Shown piece after piece: positions 9,244 to 17,676 of a stretch of 64,000 nucleotides of DNA. The stretch spans positions 455,330-519,329 of the forward strand of contig NZ_JACVPY010000002.1 in assembly GCF_018881635.1 (NCBI RefSeq), written 5' to 3'. The translations under genes and the position numbers were made by a program. How positions within the stretch are numbered: the first letter of the stretch is position 1; the number at the start of each line of letters is the position of its first letter. The stretch comes from Polynucleobacter sp. UB-Piko-W3 (GTDB lineage: Bacteria; Pseudomonadota; Gammaproteobacteria; Burkholderiales; Burkholderiaceae). Below the pieces are notes generated by a model that was not told the DNA's origin, made no database searches, and saw only the letters and a program-made list of their open reading frames with translations.

Positions 9244-9272
9244 TTGTTTAGACCTACATTACTTTTTAGAAT
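9244..9272 (+). promoter_or_regulatory. Candidate sigma-70 promoter for aceE-aceF-lpdA
   Basis: TTGTTT (9244-9249) and TAGAAT (9267-9272) are separated by exactly 17 bp, giving good -35 and -10 matches. Transcription would begin near 9279, leaving an untranslated leader of about 45 nt with a GGAG ribosome site (near 9311) before the aceE ATG at 9324. The prediction is by eye from consensus matching only. Confidence 0.45.
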
Positions 9273-9323
9273 ATTGTCTATAAGGTGAACAATAAATTGC
9301 GAAGTACTCATTGGAGATAAGTT

Positions 9324-12020
9324 ATGGCCGCAGTTCCAGAACAAGTATTAGGTAAACAGAATTCTCAGGACGTCGATCCTGGTGAAACTCAGGAATGGTT
9401 ACAAGCCCTAGATGGCGTTATCCATAATGAAGGCCCTGAGCGCGCAGCTTATTTAATCGATCAACAAATTTCTCATGCCAGAGTGAACGGTGTAGTACAG
9501 CCATTTCATGCAGAGACTCCTTATATCAATACGATTCCAGTGGAGAATCAAGCTCGCTTACCGGGGGATCAGAATGTTGAGCACCGCATTCGTTCCTATA
9601 CCCGCTGGAATGCGATGGCGATGGTTCTGCGCGCCAATAAAGACACCAACGTTGGTGGACATATTTCTTCTTTCCAGTCTGCGGCAACGTTGTATGACGT
9701 AGGCTTCAATCATTTTTGGCATGCACCTTCACCAGAGCATGGCGGCGATCTGATTTTTGTTCAAGGTCACTCGGCTCCAGGTGTATATGCACGCGCATAT
9801 ATGCTGGGACGTTTATCTGGCGAGCAACTAGACAACTTCCGCCAAGAGGTTGGCGGCAAGGGTATTTCTAGCTATCCACATCCATGGTTAATGCCAGACT
9901 TCTGGCAGTTCCCAACGGTATCAATGGGCTTAGGCCCAATCATGGCGATTTATCAAGCGCGCTTTATGCGCTACATGCAGGACCGCGGCTTTATCAAGGC
10001 TGAAGGCCGTAAAGTTTGGGCCTTCTTGGGCGATGGTGAAACCGACGAGCCAGAATCCTTAGGCGCGATTGGTATGGCTGGCCGTGAAAAACTGGATAAC
10101 CTCATTTTTGTAGTGAACTGTAATTTGCAGCGTCTTGACGGACCAGTGCGCGGTAATGGCAGCATCATTCAAGAACTCGAGGGTGAGTTCCGTGGTGCTG
10201 GCTGGAATGTGATTAAGGTGGTGTGGGGCGGTCAGTGGGATGCTCTATTTGCCCGTGATAAAAAAGGTATCTTGATGCAGCGCCTTGGCGAGATCGTTGA
10301 TGGCCAGTATCAAACGATGAAGTCTAAGAATGGTAGCTATGTTCGCGAGACTGTATTTAATACCCCAGAATTAAAAGCATTGGTGAGCGACTGGAGTGAT
10401 GATGAGATTTGGCAATTAAATCGTGGCGGCCATGATCCCCATAAAGTCTATGCAGCCTTTCATGCAGCAGTCAATCACAAGAATCAGCCAACCGTAATCC
10501 TCGCTCACACCATTAAAGGTTATGGCATGGGTGGATCTGGTGAGGCGATGAATATTGCTCACCAAGCAAAGAAGATGAATGACGACGATGTACGTCGTTT
10601 CCGTGATCGTTTTGAGATTCCCGTAAAAGACGAGGACCTCGATGACATGCCTTTGGTGAAATTTGCCGATGGTAGCCCTGAGCTTGATTACATGAAGGCG
10701 CGTCGCCAAGAGTTGGGTGGTTATTTACCGCAGCGTCGTATGAAGGCAGAGAGTTTGCCAGTGCCTGCATTGGATGTGTTTGCTCCACTACTTGAAGCCA
10801 CTGCAGAAGGTCGTGAGATTTCGACAACGATGGCATTTGTACGTCTGCTCAATACCGTTGTGCGCGATAAAGTTTTAGGTAAACGGGTAGTTCCGATTGT
10901 TCCTGATGAATCCCGTACCTTTGGTATGGAAGGCATGTTCCGTCAACTCGGTATCTGGAACCAATTAGGGCAGCTCTACACACCTGAAGACCATGACCAA
11001 TTGATGTTCTACAAAGAGGACAAGACGGGTCAAATTCTGCAAGAGGGCATCAATGAAGCGGGCGGTATATGCGATTGGATTGCAGCCGCAACTTCTTACT
11101 CTACCCATGGCGTACCAATGTTGCCTTTCTACATCTTCTACTCGATGTTCGGTTTCCAGCGTATTGGTGACTTAGCATGGGCAGCGGGTGATATGCGCAG
11201 CCGCGGTTTCTTGTTGGGCGGTACAGCTGGTAGAACGACTCTGAACGGCGAAGGTTTACAGCATGAAGATGGCCATAGCCACCTGTGGAGTGGGGCAGTA
11301 CCAAACTGTATTAGTTACGACCCGACATTCGCGTTTGAATTGGCAGTAGTGATTCAAGATGGTATGCGTCGTATGTTAGAAGTTCAGGAGGATGTTTACT
11401 ACTACATCACCTTGATGAATGAGAACTACGCCCATCCAGGAATGCCAAAGGGTGCTGAGAAAGACATCATCAAAGGGATGTATAAGTTGAAGTCTGTGGG
11501 TGATGACAATGCGAAGTTACGCATTCAGCTTCTCGGTTCAGGAACTATTTTCCGTGAAGTAATTGAGGCAGCAGAAATACTTCACAAGGACTGGGGTGTT
11601 GCCTCTGACTTGTGGGGTTGCCCAAGCTTTACTGAGTTAGGCCGAGATTGGAATACTGTTCACCGTAGCAATCTCTTAAATCCAACAGCAGCGCCGCTAC
11701 TGTCTCACGTGGAGAAGTGCTTAAAAGATACTTCAGGCCCAATCGTTGCAGCTACCGACTATGTGCGTTTATTTGCTGAGCAGATTCGTCCAGCGATTCA
11801 GCATATTGGTCGTCGCTATGAAGTATTGGGTACGGATGGCTTTGGCCGCTCTGATACTCGTGAAAAATTGCGTGACTTCTTTGAGGTTGATCGTCGCTGG
11901 ATTGTGGTGACTGCTTTGAGATCTTTGGTAGATGCTGGCCAGATGGATCGCCAAAAACTTGCACAAGCTATTCAGAAGTATGGCATTGATACCACTAAAC
12001 CAAACCCAATGACGGTTTAA
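9324..12020 (+). CDS. aceE: Pyruvate dehydrogenase E1 component, homodimeric type (AceE)
   Basis: The 898-aa protein is the homodimeric E1 of the pyruvate dehydrogenase complex, which decarboxylates pyruvate with thiamine diphosphate and acetylates the lipoyl groups of AceF. The ThDP-binding motif begins at GDGETDEPES and ends at NCNLQRLDGPVRGNGSI; other typical segments are GHISSFQSAATLYDVGFNHF, FVQGHSAPGVYARA and LQHEDGHSH. The length matches E. coli AceE (887 aa). It is the first gene of aceE-aceF-lpdA, with 14 bp to aceF. A GGAG site precedes the ATG. It is divergent from the two-component pair, which may regulate it. Confidence 0.98.
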   Translation: MAAVPEQVLGKQNSQDVDPGETQEWLQALDGVIHNEGPERAAYLIDQQISHARVNGVVQPFHAETPYINTIPVENQARLPGDQNVEHRIRSYTRWNAMAMVLRANKDTNVGGHISSFQSAATLYDVGFNHFWHAPSPEHGGDLIFVQGHSAPGVYARAYMLGRLSGEQLDNFRQEVGGKGISSYPHPWLMPDFWQFPTVSMGLGPIMAIYQARFMRYMQDRGFIKAEGRKVWAFLGDGETDEPESLGAIGMAGREKLDNLIFVVNCNLQRLDGPVRGNGSIIQELEGEFRGAGWNVIKVVWGGQWDALFARDKKGILMQRLGEIVDGQYQTMKSKNGSYVRETVFNTPELKALVSDWSDDEIWQLNRGGHDPHKVYAAFHAAVNHKNQPTVILAHTIKGYGMGGSGEAMNIAHQAKKMNDDDVRRFRDRFEIPVKDEDLDDMPLVKFADGSPELDYMKARRQELGGYLPQRRMKAESLPVPALDVFAPLLEATAEGREISTTMAFVRLLNTVVRDKVLGKRVVPIVPDESRTFGMEGMFRQLGIWNQLGQLYTPEDHDQLMFYKEDKTGQILQEGINEAGGICDWIAAATSYSTHGVPMLPFYIFYSMFGFQRIGDLAWAAGDMRSRGFLLGGTAGRTTLNGEGLQHEDGHSHLWSGAVPNCISYDPTFAFELAVVIQDGMRRMLEVQEDVYYYITLMNENYAHPGMPKGAEKDIIKGMYKLKSVGDDNAKLRIQLLGSGTIFREVIEAAEILHKDWGVASDLWGCPSFTELGRDWNTVHRSNLLNPTAAPLLSHVEKCLKDTSGPIVAATDYVRLFAEQIRPAIQHIGRRYEVLGTDGFGRSDTREKLRDFFEVDRRWIVVTALRSLVDAGQMDRQKLAQAIQKYGIDTTKPNPMTV

Positions 12021-12034
12021 AACGAGAAGAATTC

Positions 12035-13657
12035 ATGAGTCAAACAATTGAAATCAAAGTCCCGGATATCGGCGACTATAAGGATGTGCCTGTCATTGAA
12101 GTCTTGGTGAAGCCAGGTGATCACGTTGAGAAAGAGCAATCGATCGTTGTGCTTGAGTCTGACAAAGCAACCATGGACGTTCCCTCATCGCACTCTGGTG
12201 TCGTAAAAGAAGTCAAAGTGAAGATTGGCGATAATCTTTCCCAAGGATCCGTTGTGATTACATTGGAAGAGAGCGGGGCTTCAGTTGCTGCGCCAGTGTC
12301 GCCCCCTATTCAAGCTATCCCAGTAGCATCAGCCTTGGTAAGCGCACCAGTAAGTTCAGGTGCTGCTGCTGTTGAAATCAAAGTGCCTGATATCGGCGAC
12401 TATAAAGATGTACCCGTCATTGAGGTGTTAGTTAAAGCTGGTGATCGCATTGAAAAAGAACAATCGATTGTTGTGCTTGAGTCTGACAAAGCAACCATGG
12501 ATGTTCCCTCATCGCATGCGGGTGTCGTAAAAGAAGTCAAAGTGAAGATTGGTGACAATCTTTCCCAAGGGTCGGTGGTCTTGATTTTGGAAGGTGGATC
12601 ATCTGCCTCTGTAGCTGCTCCGGTAGCAGCACCAGTAGCGCAAGCGCCAATCAGTAAGCCTGCAGCCGTTGAACCACCAGCTGTTCGTGCTCCAGCACCT
12701 CCTCCAATATCGAACCCAGCACCAGTAGTGGATGCATCTCTTAGCCATGCAAGTCCATCAGTGCGTAAATTTGCCCGTGAACTAGGTGTGACTATTCAGC
12801 AGGTCAAAGGATCTGGTCCCAAGGGTCGCATTACCCAAGAAGACGTACAAGCGTTTATTAAGGCAGCCATGAGTGGTGGTGCTGGTAGCCCCGCTGCAGC
12901 ATCGAGCGGCCAAAGCTTGGGTGGTTTGAATCTGATTCCTTGGCCAAAAGTCGATTTCACAAAGTTTGGTGAGATTGAGCGCCAACCATTAAATCGGATT
13001 AAGAAGTTGACCGCGGCGAATCTTGGTCGTAACTGGGTCATGATTCCGGCAGTGACGTATCACGAAGATGCAGATGTGACTGACTTAGAGGCATTTCGTG
13101 TCGAGACAAATAAAGATAATGAGAAAAGGGGCGCCAAGATTACGATGCTCGCTTTCTTGATGAAAGCTGCTGTAGCTGCTCTGAAGAAGTATCCAGAATT
13201 CAATAGCTCGCTTGATGGTGACGATCTAATATTGAAGAAGTACTTCAATATTGGTTTTGCTGCAGATACGCCAACAGGCTTAGTAGTGCCAGTCATCAAA
13301 GATGTGGATAAGAAAGGCATCTTCGAAATTGCCAAAGAAACTTCTGAGCTAGCGGCATTGGCACGCGAGGGTAAGCTCAAGCCAGATCAAATGCAGGGTG
13401 CAAGCTTCACAATCTCTTCTTTAGGTGGCATTGGTGGAACTTACTTCTCACCAATCGTGAATGCTCCAGAGGTCGCCATTCTGGGTGTAAGCAAAGCTGC
13501 TATGAAACCAGTATGGGATGGTAAGCAATTTGTGCCCCGTCTGATCTGTCCATTATCCCTTTCCGCAGATCACCGCGTCATTGATGGCGCATTGGCTACA
13601 CGGTTCAATCTATATATTGCACAACTTTTAGCCGACTTCCGTCGTGCTACGCTGTAA
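12035..13657 (+). CDS. aceF: Dihydrolipoyl acetyltransferase (PDH E2) with two lipoyl domains
   Basis: The 540-aa protein has two lipoyl domains (about 4-78 and 112-186), each with the lipoylated lysine in ESDKATMDVPSS, Ala/Pro-rich flexible linkers, a peripheral subunit-binding domain (about 245-280, SPSVRKFARELGV and GPKGRITQEDV) and the catalytic domain ending with the HRVIDGA active-site motif. It transfers acetyl groups from lipoamide to CoA and forms the core of the complex. The two lipoyl modules are almost identical in DNA as well as protein, indicating recent duplication or gene conversion. The gene lies between aceE and lpdA with 9-14 bp gaps. Confidence 0.98.
   Translation: MSQTIEIKVPDIGDYKDVPVIEVLVKPGDHVEKEQSIVVLESDKATMDVPSSHSGVVKEVKVKIGDNLSQGSVVITLEESGASVAAPVSPPIQAIPVASALVSAPVSSGAAAVEIKVPDIGDYKDVPVIEVLVKAGDRIEKEQSIVVLESDKATMDVPSSHAGVVKEVKVKIGDNLSQGSVVLILEGGSSASVAAPVAAPVAQAPISKPAAVEPPAVRAPAPPPISNPAPVVDASLSHASPSVRKFARELGVTIQQVKGSGPKGRITQEDVQAFIKAAMSGGAGSPAAASSGQSLGGLNLIPWPKVDFTKFGEIERQPLNRIKKLTAANLGRNWVMIPAVTYHEDADVTDLEAFRVETNKDNEKRGAKITMLAFLMKAAVAALKKYPEFNSSLDGDDLILKKYFNIGFAADTPTGLVVPVIKDVDKKGIFEIAKETSELAALAREGKLKPDQMQGASFTISSLGGIGGTYFSPIVNAPEVAILGVSKAAMKPVWDGKQFVPRLICPLSLSADHRVIDGALATRFNLYIAQLLADFRRATL
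12048..12256 (+). repeat. Direct repeat copy 1: first lipoyl domain of aceF
   Basis: This stretch recurs at an exact offset of 324 bp (108 codons) at 12372-12580. Long runs are identical, for instance the segment encoding VVLESDKATMDVPSSH and that encoding GVVKEVKVKIGDNLSQGS. Most differences are at third codon positions. It encodes the first lipoyl domain. Confidence 0.85.
12372..12580 (+). repeat. Direct repeat copy 2: second lipoyl domain of aceF
   Basis: Second copy of the aceF lipoyl module, in frame with the first. Recombination between the copies would delete or add one complete lipoyl domain plus linker without shifting the frame, so lipoyl number could vary between strains. Confidence 0.85.
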
Positions 13658-13666
13658 GGGGGATTG

Positions 13667-15448
13667 ATGGCTAAGCAAATAATCCTCGTGCCTGATATTG
13701 GTGACTATTCTGATGTACCAGTCATTGAAGTGCTGGTTAAGGTTGGTGATGTCGTTGAAAAAGAGCAGCCTTTATTGGTGCTCGAGTCTGATAAGGCAAC
13801 CATGGAGATTCCGGCAGATGCTGCTGGAACGATTACTAGTATTGCAGTCAAACTAGGCGACAAAATTAGTAAGGGTTCTGTGATTGCTGAAATTGAAGCA
13901 AGTAGCGCCGCGCCCGCAGTACCAGCCGCTGCAGTGCCTCCACCAGTTCCAGCAAAAGTCGCAACGCCAGTCATGCCAGCACCGGTCGCTGGTCAATACA
14001 GTGGCAAAGTAGATCACGAGTGCGAAGTGTTGGTTCTTGGCGCTGGCCCTGGGGGCTATAGTGCCGCATTCCGAAGTGCTGACTTGGGTATGAATACCGT
14101 TTTAATTGAGCGTTACTCGACCCTAGGTGGCGTATGCCTCAACGTCGGCTGTATTCCATCTAAAGCATTGCTTCACACCACTGCAGTGATGGATGAAGTT
14201 AAAACGATGTCCAAGCATGGCATTACGTTTGGTGAGCCAAAGATTGAGATTGATCAATTGCGTGGCTACAAAGATTCTGTGATTGCGAAGTTAACTGGTG
14301 GTTTAGCGGGCATGGCTAAAGCACGGAAGGTAAAAACTGTTCGTGGCTTAGGCCGTTTCTTAGATGCCCATCACGTCGAGGTAGAAGTGACTGGTGGTGC
14401 TGGTCAGGATCTCACAGGTCAAAAAGAAGTGGTGCGTTTTCAGAAGGCGATTATTGCGGCTGGTAGTCAGCCTGTGAAATTACCATTCTTGCCAGAGGAT
14501 CCTCGTATTGTAGATAGCACTGGCGCTTTATTACTGAAGAGCATCCCCAAAAGAATGCTTGTTATTGGTGGCGGTATTATTGGTCTAGAGATGGCTACGG
14601 TATACAGCACACTCGGCTCGCGTATTGATATCGCCGAGATGATGGATGGCCTGATGGCTGGCGCTGACCGTGATCTGGAAAAAGTCTGGGAGAAGTTCAA
14701 TGCCGGACGTTTTGAAAAAATTATGCTCAAGACTCGCGCTGCTAAAGCCGAAGTAAAGCCTGATGGTATCAAGGTGAGCTTTGAGGGCGAGAATGCACCC
14801 GCAGAACCTCAAACATATGACTTAGTCTTAGTTGCTGTTGGACGATCTCCAAATGGCAAGAAGATTGATGCTGGTAAAGCCGGTGTGCAAGTAGATGAGC
14901 GTGGCTTTATTTCGGTTGATAAACAAATGCGCACTAATGTGCCCAATATCTTTGCCATTGGCGACATTATTGGTCAGCCTATGTTGGCGCATAAAGCGGT
15001 ACATGAAGGTCACGTTGCAGCTGAAGTTGCAGCAGGACAGAAATCTTATTTTGATGCCAAGCAGATTCCATCGGTTGCGTACACTGATCCAGAGGTAGCT
15101 TGGGCTGGCTTAACGGAAGAGCAGTGCAAAGCCCAAGATATCGCTTATGAAAAAGGCTTATTCCCATGGGCTGCTAGCGGACGTGCGATTGCTAATGGTC
15201 GCGATGAAGGTTTCACAAAACTCATCTTTGATGCAACGACCCATCGCATTATCGGTGGCGGCATTGTAGGCACGCATGCTGGCGATTTGATTGGTGAAGT
15301 TTGCCTGGCAATTGAGATGGGCGCTGATGCTGTTGATATTGGTAAGACTATTCATCCGCATCCAACTCTGGGCGAGTCGGTCGGCCTGGCTGCAGAAGCG
15401 GCGCATGGCCATTGCACTGATTTACCGCCGGTCAAGAAGAAGTCTTAG
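13667..15448 (+). CDS. lpdA: Dihydrolipoyl dehydrogenase (PDH E3) with N-terminal lipoyl domain
   Basis: The protein of 593 aa is longer than standard E3 (about 475 aa) because it starts with a lipoyl domain (about 1-80, lysine in ESDKATMEIPAD) and an Ala/Pro linker. The E3 part has the FAD motif VLGAGPGGYSAAFR, the redox disulfide GGVCLNVGCIPSK, the NAD motif VIGGGIIGLE, and the dimer-interface HPHPT near the C-terminus. It reoxidises dihydrolipoamide of the PDH complex with NAD. The ATG at 13667 is preferred over an in-frame TTG at 13664 because AAGGGGG sits 5 bases upstream. Such lipoyl-E3 fusions are known in other betaproteobacteria. Confidence 0.97.
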   Translation: MAKQIILVPDIGDYSDVPVIEVLVKVGDVVEKEQPLLVLESDKATMEIPADAAGTITSIAVKLGDKISKGSVIAEIEASSAAPAVPAAAVPPPVPAKVATPVMPAPVAGQYSGKVDHECEVLVLGAGPGGYSAAFRSADLGMNTVLIERYSTLGGVCLNVGCIPSKALLHTTAVMDEVKTMSKHGITFGEPKIEIDQLRGYKDSVIAKLTGGLAGMAKARKVKTVRGLGRFLDAHHVEVEVTGGAGQDLTGQKEVVRFQKAIIAAGSQPVKLPFLPEDPRIVDSTGALLLKSIPKRMLVIGGGIIGLEMATVYSTLGSRIDIAEMMDGLMAGADRDLEKVWEKFNAGRFEKIMLKTRAAKAEVKPDGIKVSFEGENAPAEPQTYDLVLVAVGRSPNGKKIDAGKAGVQVDERGFISVDKQMRTNVPNIFAIGDIIGQPMLAHKAVHEGHVAAEVAAGQKSYFDAKQIPSVAYTDPEVAWAGLTEEQCKAQDIAYEKGLFPWAASGRAIANGRDEGFTKLIFDATTHRIIGGGIVGTHAGDLIGEVCLAIEMGADAVDIGKTIHPHPTLGESVGLAAEAAHGHCTDLPPVKKKS

Positions 15449-15475
15449 CAAAGAGCTGATCTTCTGAGTTGCTGC

Positions 15476-15501
15476 AAAAGCCCCGAGTAATCGGGGCTTT
15501 T
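15476..15501. terminator. Bidirectional intrinsic terminator after lpdA
   Basis: An 11-bp perfect stem (AAAAGCCCCGA / TCGGGGCTTTT) with a GTAA loop begins 27 bp after the lpdA stop. The flanking A and T runs allow it to work on both strands, ending the PDH operon and, from the other side, the converging gene at 15530-15904. Confidence 0.9.
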
Positions 15502-15529
15502 GCATTCCTACTTCAAGCAAATATCAATC

Positions 15530-15904
15530 TTAAGTAATGAGATGTCCATTTAATTCTCGGATGCGCTCATCTACGTAATAACCACCACATTCCGTGTAAC
15601 GGAGGTATTTGCATCCGCAATGCTTACATTCATAGACGTCAGACTTGTTGTAGGGGTGGAAGGATATGGAGATTGGGGCATCCTTGGACCATATATTGGT
15701 TCCCTTGGGATGATGCTCTTCCCAGCACTCTGGGGCGTCTTCAACCCTTAGGGTTCCTATGCACTCTAGGGCCTTCGTGATAAAGCCACCAGGGACGCTT
15801 TCCCAAGCTACACAAGATAAAGATTGGCAATCAACGCACTTGCTCTTCCCCTCAAAAGATCGGGCAAATCCTAGCAATGTCTCTCGATCAACTGAATTGG
15901 TCAT
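15530..15904 (-). CDS. Cysteine-rich (zinc-ribbon-like) hypothetical protein
   Basis: This 124-aa soluble protein has two cysteine clusters that could bind zinc: CVDC (residues 23-26) near the N-terminus, followed by SLSC, and YECKHCGCKY in the C-terminal part, followed by RYTECGGYYVDERI. The middle is rich in Trp and acidic residues. The C-terminal ECKHCG...LRYTE...GGYYVDERIR pattern is one I have seen in unnamed bacterial proteins, but no function is known to me. It is a single minus-strand gene between the PDH operon and the Bug/LigJ operon, pointing into the lpdA terminator. There is no signal peptide. Confidence 0.7.
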   Translation of the reverse strand: MTNSVDRETLLGFARSFEGKSKCVDCQSLSCVAWESVPGGFITKALECIGTLRVEDAPECWEEHHPKGTNIWSKDAPISISFHPYNKSDVYECKHCGCKYLRYTECGGYYVDERIRELNGHLIT

Positions 15905-16021
15905 TTAGTGGCTATTTGGATAATCCGATGTAATGTTGTCAGAGTAAGGTATATTTTTACAAAAGAATAGATGTTAGCGCATGTATGAATACAGAGCGCC
16001 ACAAAAATGGGGACTAAAAAA

Positions 16022-16990
16022 ATGAAAAAACAATTATTGCTGCTTGCACTTTCTTGCTCGGCGCTATGTTCTGGGACTGTTTTTGCACAAAGTGCTTACC
16101 CCTGTGCAGTGGTTAAGTTTGTTTCGCCATATCCCCCTGGAGGTACAACAGATATTTTGGCTAGAATGCTGGCGCCTGGTTTAGCCAAACAGCTCGGTAC
16201 AAATGTTGTGGTTGAGAATAAGGGTGGAGCAAGCAGCAATATTGGGACTGAATTTGTGGCTAACTCAGCTTCTGATGGTTGCACTCTATTACTCGGAAAT
16301 AATACTGGTATCGTGATTAATCAAAATTTGTATAAGTTAAGAATAAATCCATCTAAAGACTTGGCAGCGGTTGCAGAAGTAGCTTCTGTACCCTTGGTGC
16401 TTTATGTGAATGCATCAGTACCTGCAAATACTGTCGGTGAGCTGGTAGAGCTTATTAAAAATAATCCTGGTAAATACAGCTATGCATCTGGCGGTAGTGG
16501 GAGTCCACAGCATCTGATGGCAGAAATGCTGAAGCTTGAAAAGCAACTAGATATGACGCATATACCCTATAGAGGGCAGGGACCAGCCATGGCTGATGTT
16601 CTTGCTGGCCAAGTACCGATTGCATTTGAGACAACAACAGCTATTTCAGCGCAGATGACATCGGGCCGTATTCGTGCGCTAGCAACAACGGGTTTAGTGC
16701 GTCCTAAAAACTTTCCAAATATTCCTACTATGAAGGAGCTTGGGTATTCGAGCTTTGTTATAGAGAATTGGTATGGCATTTTTGTTGCAGCTAAAACTCC
16801 GTCCGTTCTGATTGCGCGATTAAATCGAGCATTTAATGCTGTCATGAAGGAGCCAGAAGTTGCAGTAAGTCTGAATAAGATGGGCTCAAGTGATGTAGCA
16901 GGGACGTCAGAGCAATTTACGCAATTTATCAATAAAGAAATTCCATATTGGGAGTCTTTGGTTAAGCGCACAGGCGCAACAGTGGATTAA
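16022..16990 (+). CDS. Bug-family (TctC) periplasmic substrate-binding protein 1
   Basis: A signal peptide (MKKQLLLLALSCSALCSG.. ending VFA) precedes a Bug/TctC domain with the usual SPYPPGGTTDILARML start, VVENKGGASSNIGTE and HIPYRGQGPA motifs. The family captures carboxylic acids in the periplasm, normally for tripartite tricarboxylate transporters. The ATG at 16022 is preferred over 16007 because GGGGA sits 8 bases before it. Two cysteines (YPC in the mature N-terminus and DGC about 50 residues later) are shared with the last gene of the operon (21343) and could form a disulfide. It is the first gene of the seven-gene operon. The ligand is unknown. Confidence 0.9.
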   Translation: MKKQLLLLALSCSALCSGTVFAQSAYPCAVVKFVSPYPPGGTTDILARMLAPGLAKQLGTNVVVENKGGASSNIGTEFVANSASDGCTLLLGNNTGIVINQNLYKLRINPSKDLAAVAEVASVPLVLYVNASVPANTVGELVELIKNNPGKYSYASGGSGSPQHLMAEMLKLEKQLDMTHIPYRGQGPAMADVLAGQVPIAFETTTAISAQMTSGRIRALATTGLVRPKNFPNIPTMKELGYSSFVIENWYGIFVAAKTPSVLIARLNRAFNAVMKEPEVAVSLNKMGSSDVAGTSEQFTQFINKEIPYWESLVKRTGATVD

Positions 16991-17010
16991 AAATAAAAGA
17001 GGATAGCAAC

Positions 17011-17676
17011 ATGAATAATGGTTATGAAATTAATCCAAGAAAAGAGGCTTTTAAGGAGGGGATCGTAGCTCTGACGGGATTGGCAACCTCGGTTGTCAGT
17101 GATGTATTGGGTCGGACTATTGGTGCAGTCAATATATTGCCGGTGAATAAGTCGCCAGTTTCCGTATGCGGTAATGCTGTCACAGTCAGCGTTAGGGCTG
17201 GCGATAACTTGATGATTCATAAAGCGCTACAAATCCTTCAGCCAGGGGATGTGCTGGTGGTTGATGGTGGAGGAGATATCTCTCGAGCATTATTTGGTGA
17301 AATCATGATGACTGTTGCTAAATCAAGAGGCGCAGTTGGTGTAGTTTTTGATGCAGCGATTCGGGATGTTGAGGCTTTTGAAAAGCATCGCTTTCCATGC
17401 TGGGCCCGTGGCGTCAATATGCGTGGCCCCCTTAAGGATGGTCCAGGCAGCATTAATGTATCCGTTTCCATAGGAGGTATGGTGATTCATCCAGGCGATG
17501 TGGTTTTGGGTGATTGCGATGGCATCATTGCTTTGTCTCCTGAGTTGGCATTAGAGGGCGCCAGATTGGGCAAAGAAAAAGAGATTACTGAGCGCAAAAC
17601 AATCCAATCCATTGTTGATGGTCAATATGATGATTCTTGGGTTGATGCAACTTTGAAACAGAAAGGCGTTATATGA
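17011..17676 (+). CDS. RraA/LigK-family protein, candidate 4-carboxy-4-hydroxy-2-oxoadipate aldolase
   Basis: The 221-aa protein has the RraA fold signatures: SVVSDVLGR near residue 30, GDNLMIHKAL, PGDVLVVDGGGD, and the catalytic loop GVVFDAAIRDVEAF with the Arg-Asp pair. LigK-type class II aldolases have a D-x20-R-D metal and substrate pattern; here the first acid is Glu (GEIMM..). GDNLMIH closely resembles the LigK segment. Together with the LigJ-like gene downstream it would split 4-carboxy-4-hydroxy-2-oxoadipate into pyruvate and oxaloacetate. An AGAGGA site precedes the ATG, and the stop overlaps the next start (ATGA). It could act on another oxo-acid, so the specific reaction is inferred. 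Confidence 0.78.
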   Translation: MNNGYEINPRKEAFKEGIVALTGLATSVVSDVLGRTIGAVNILPVNKSPVSVCGNAVTVSVRAGDNLMIHKALQILQPGDVLVVDGGGDISRALFGEIMMTVAKSRGAVGVVFDAAIRDVEAFEKHRFPCWARGVNMRGPLKDGPGSINVSVSIGGMVIHPGDVVLGDCDGIIALSPELALEGARLGKEKEITERKTIQSIVDGQYDDSWVDATLKQKGVI

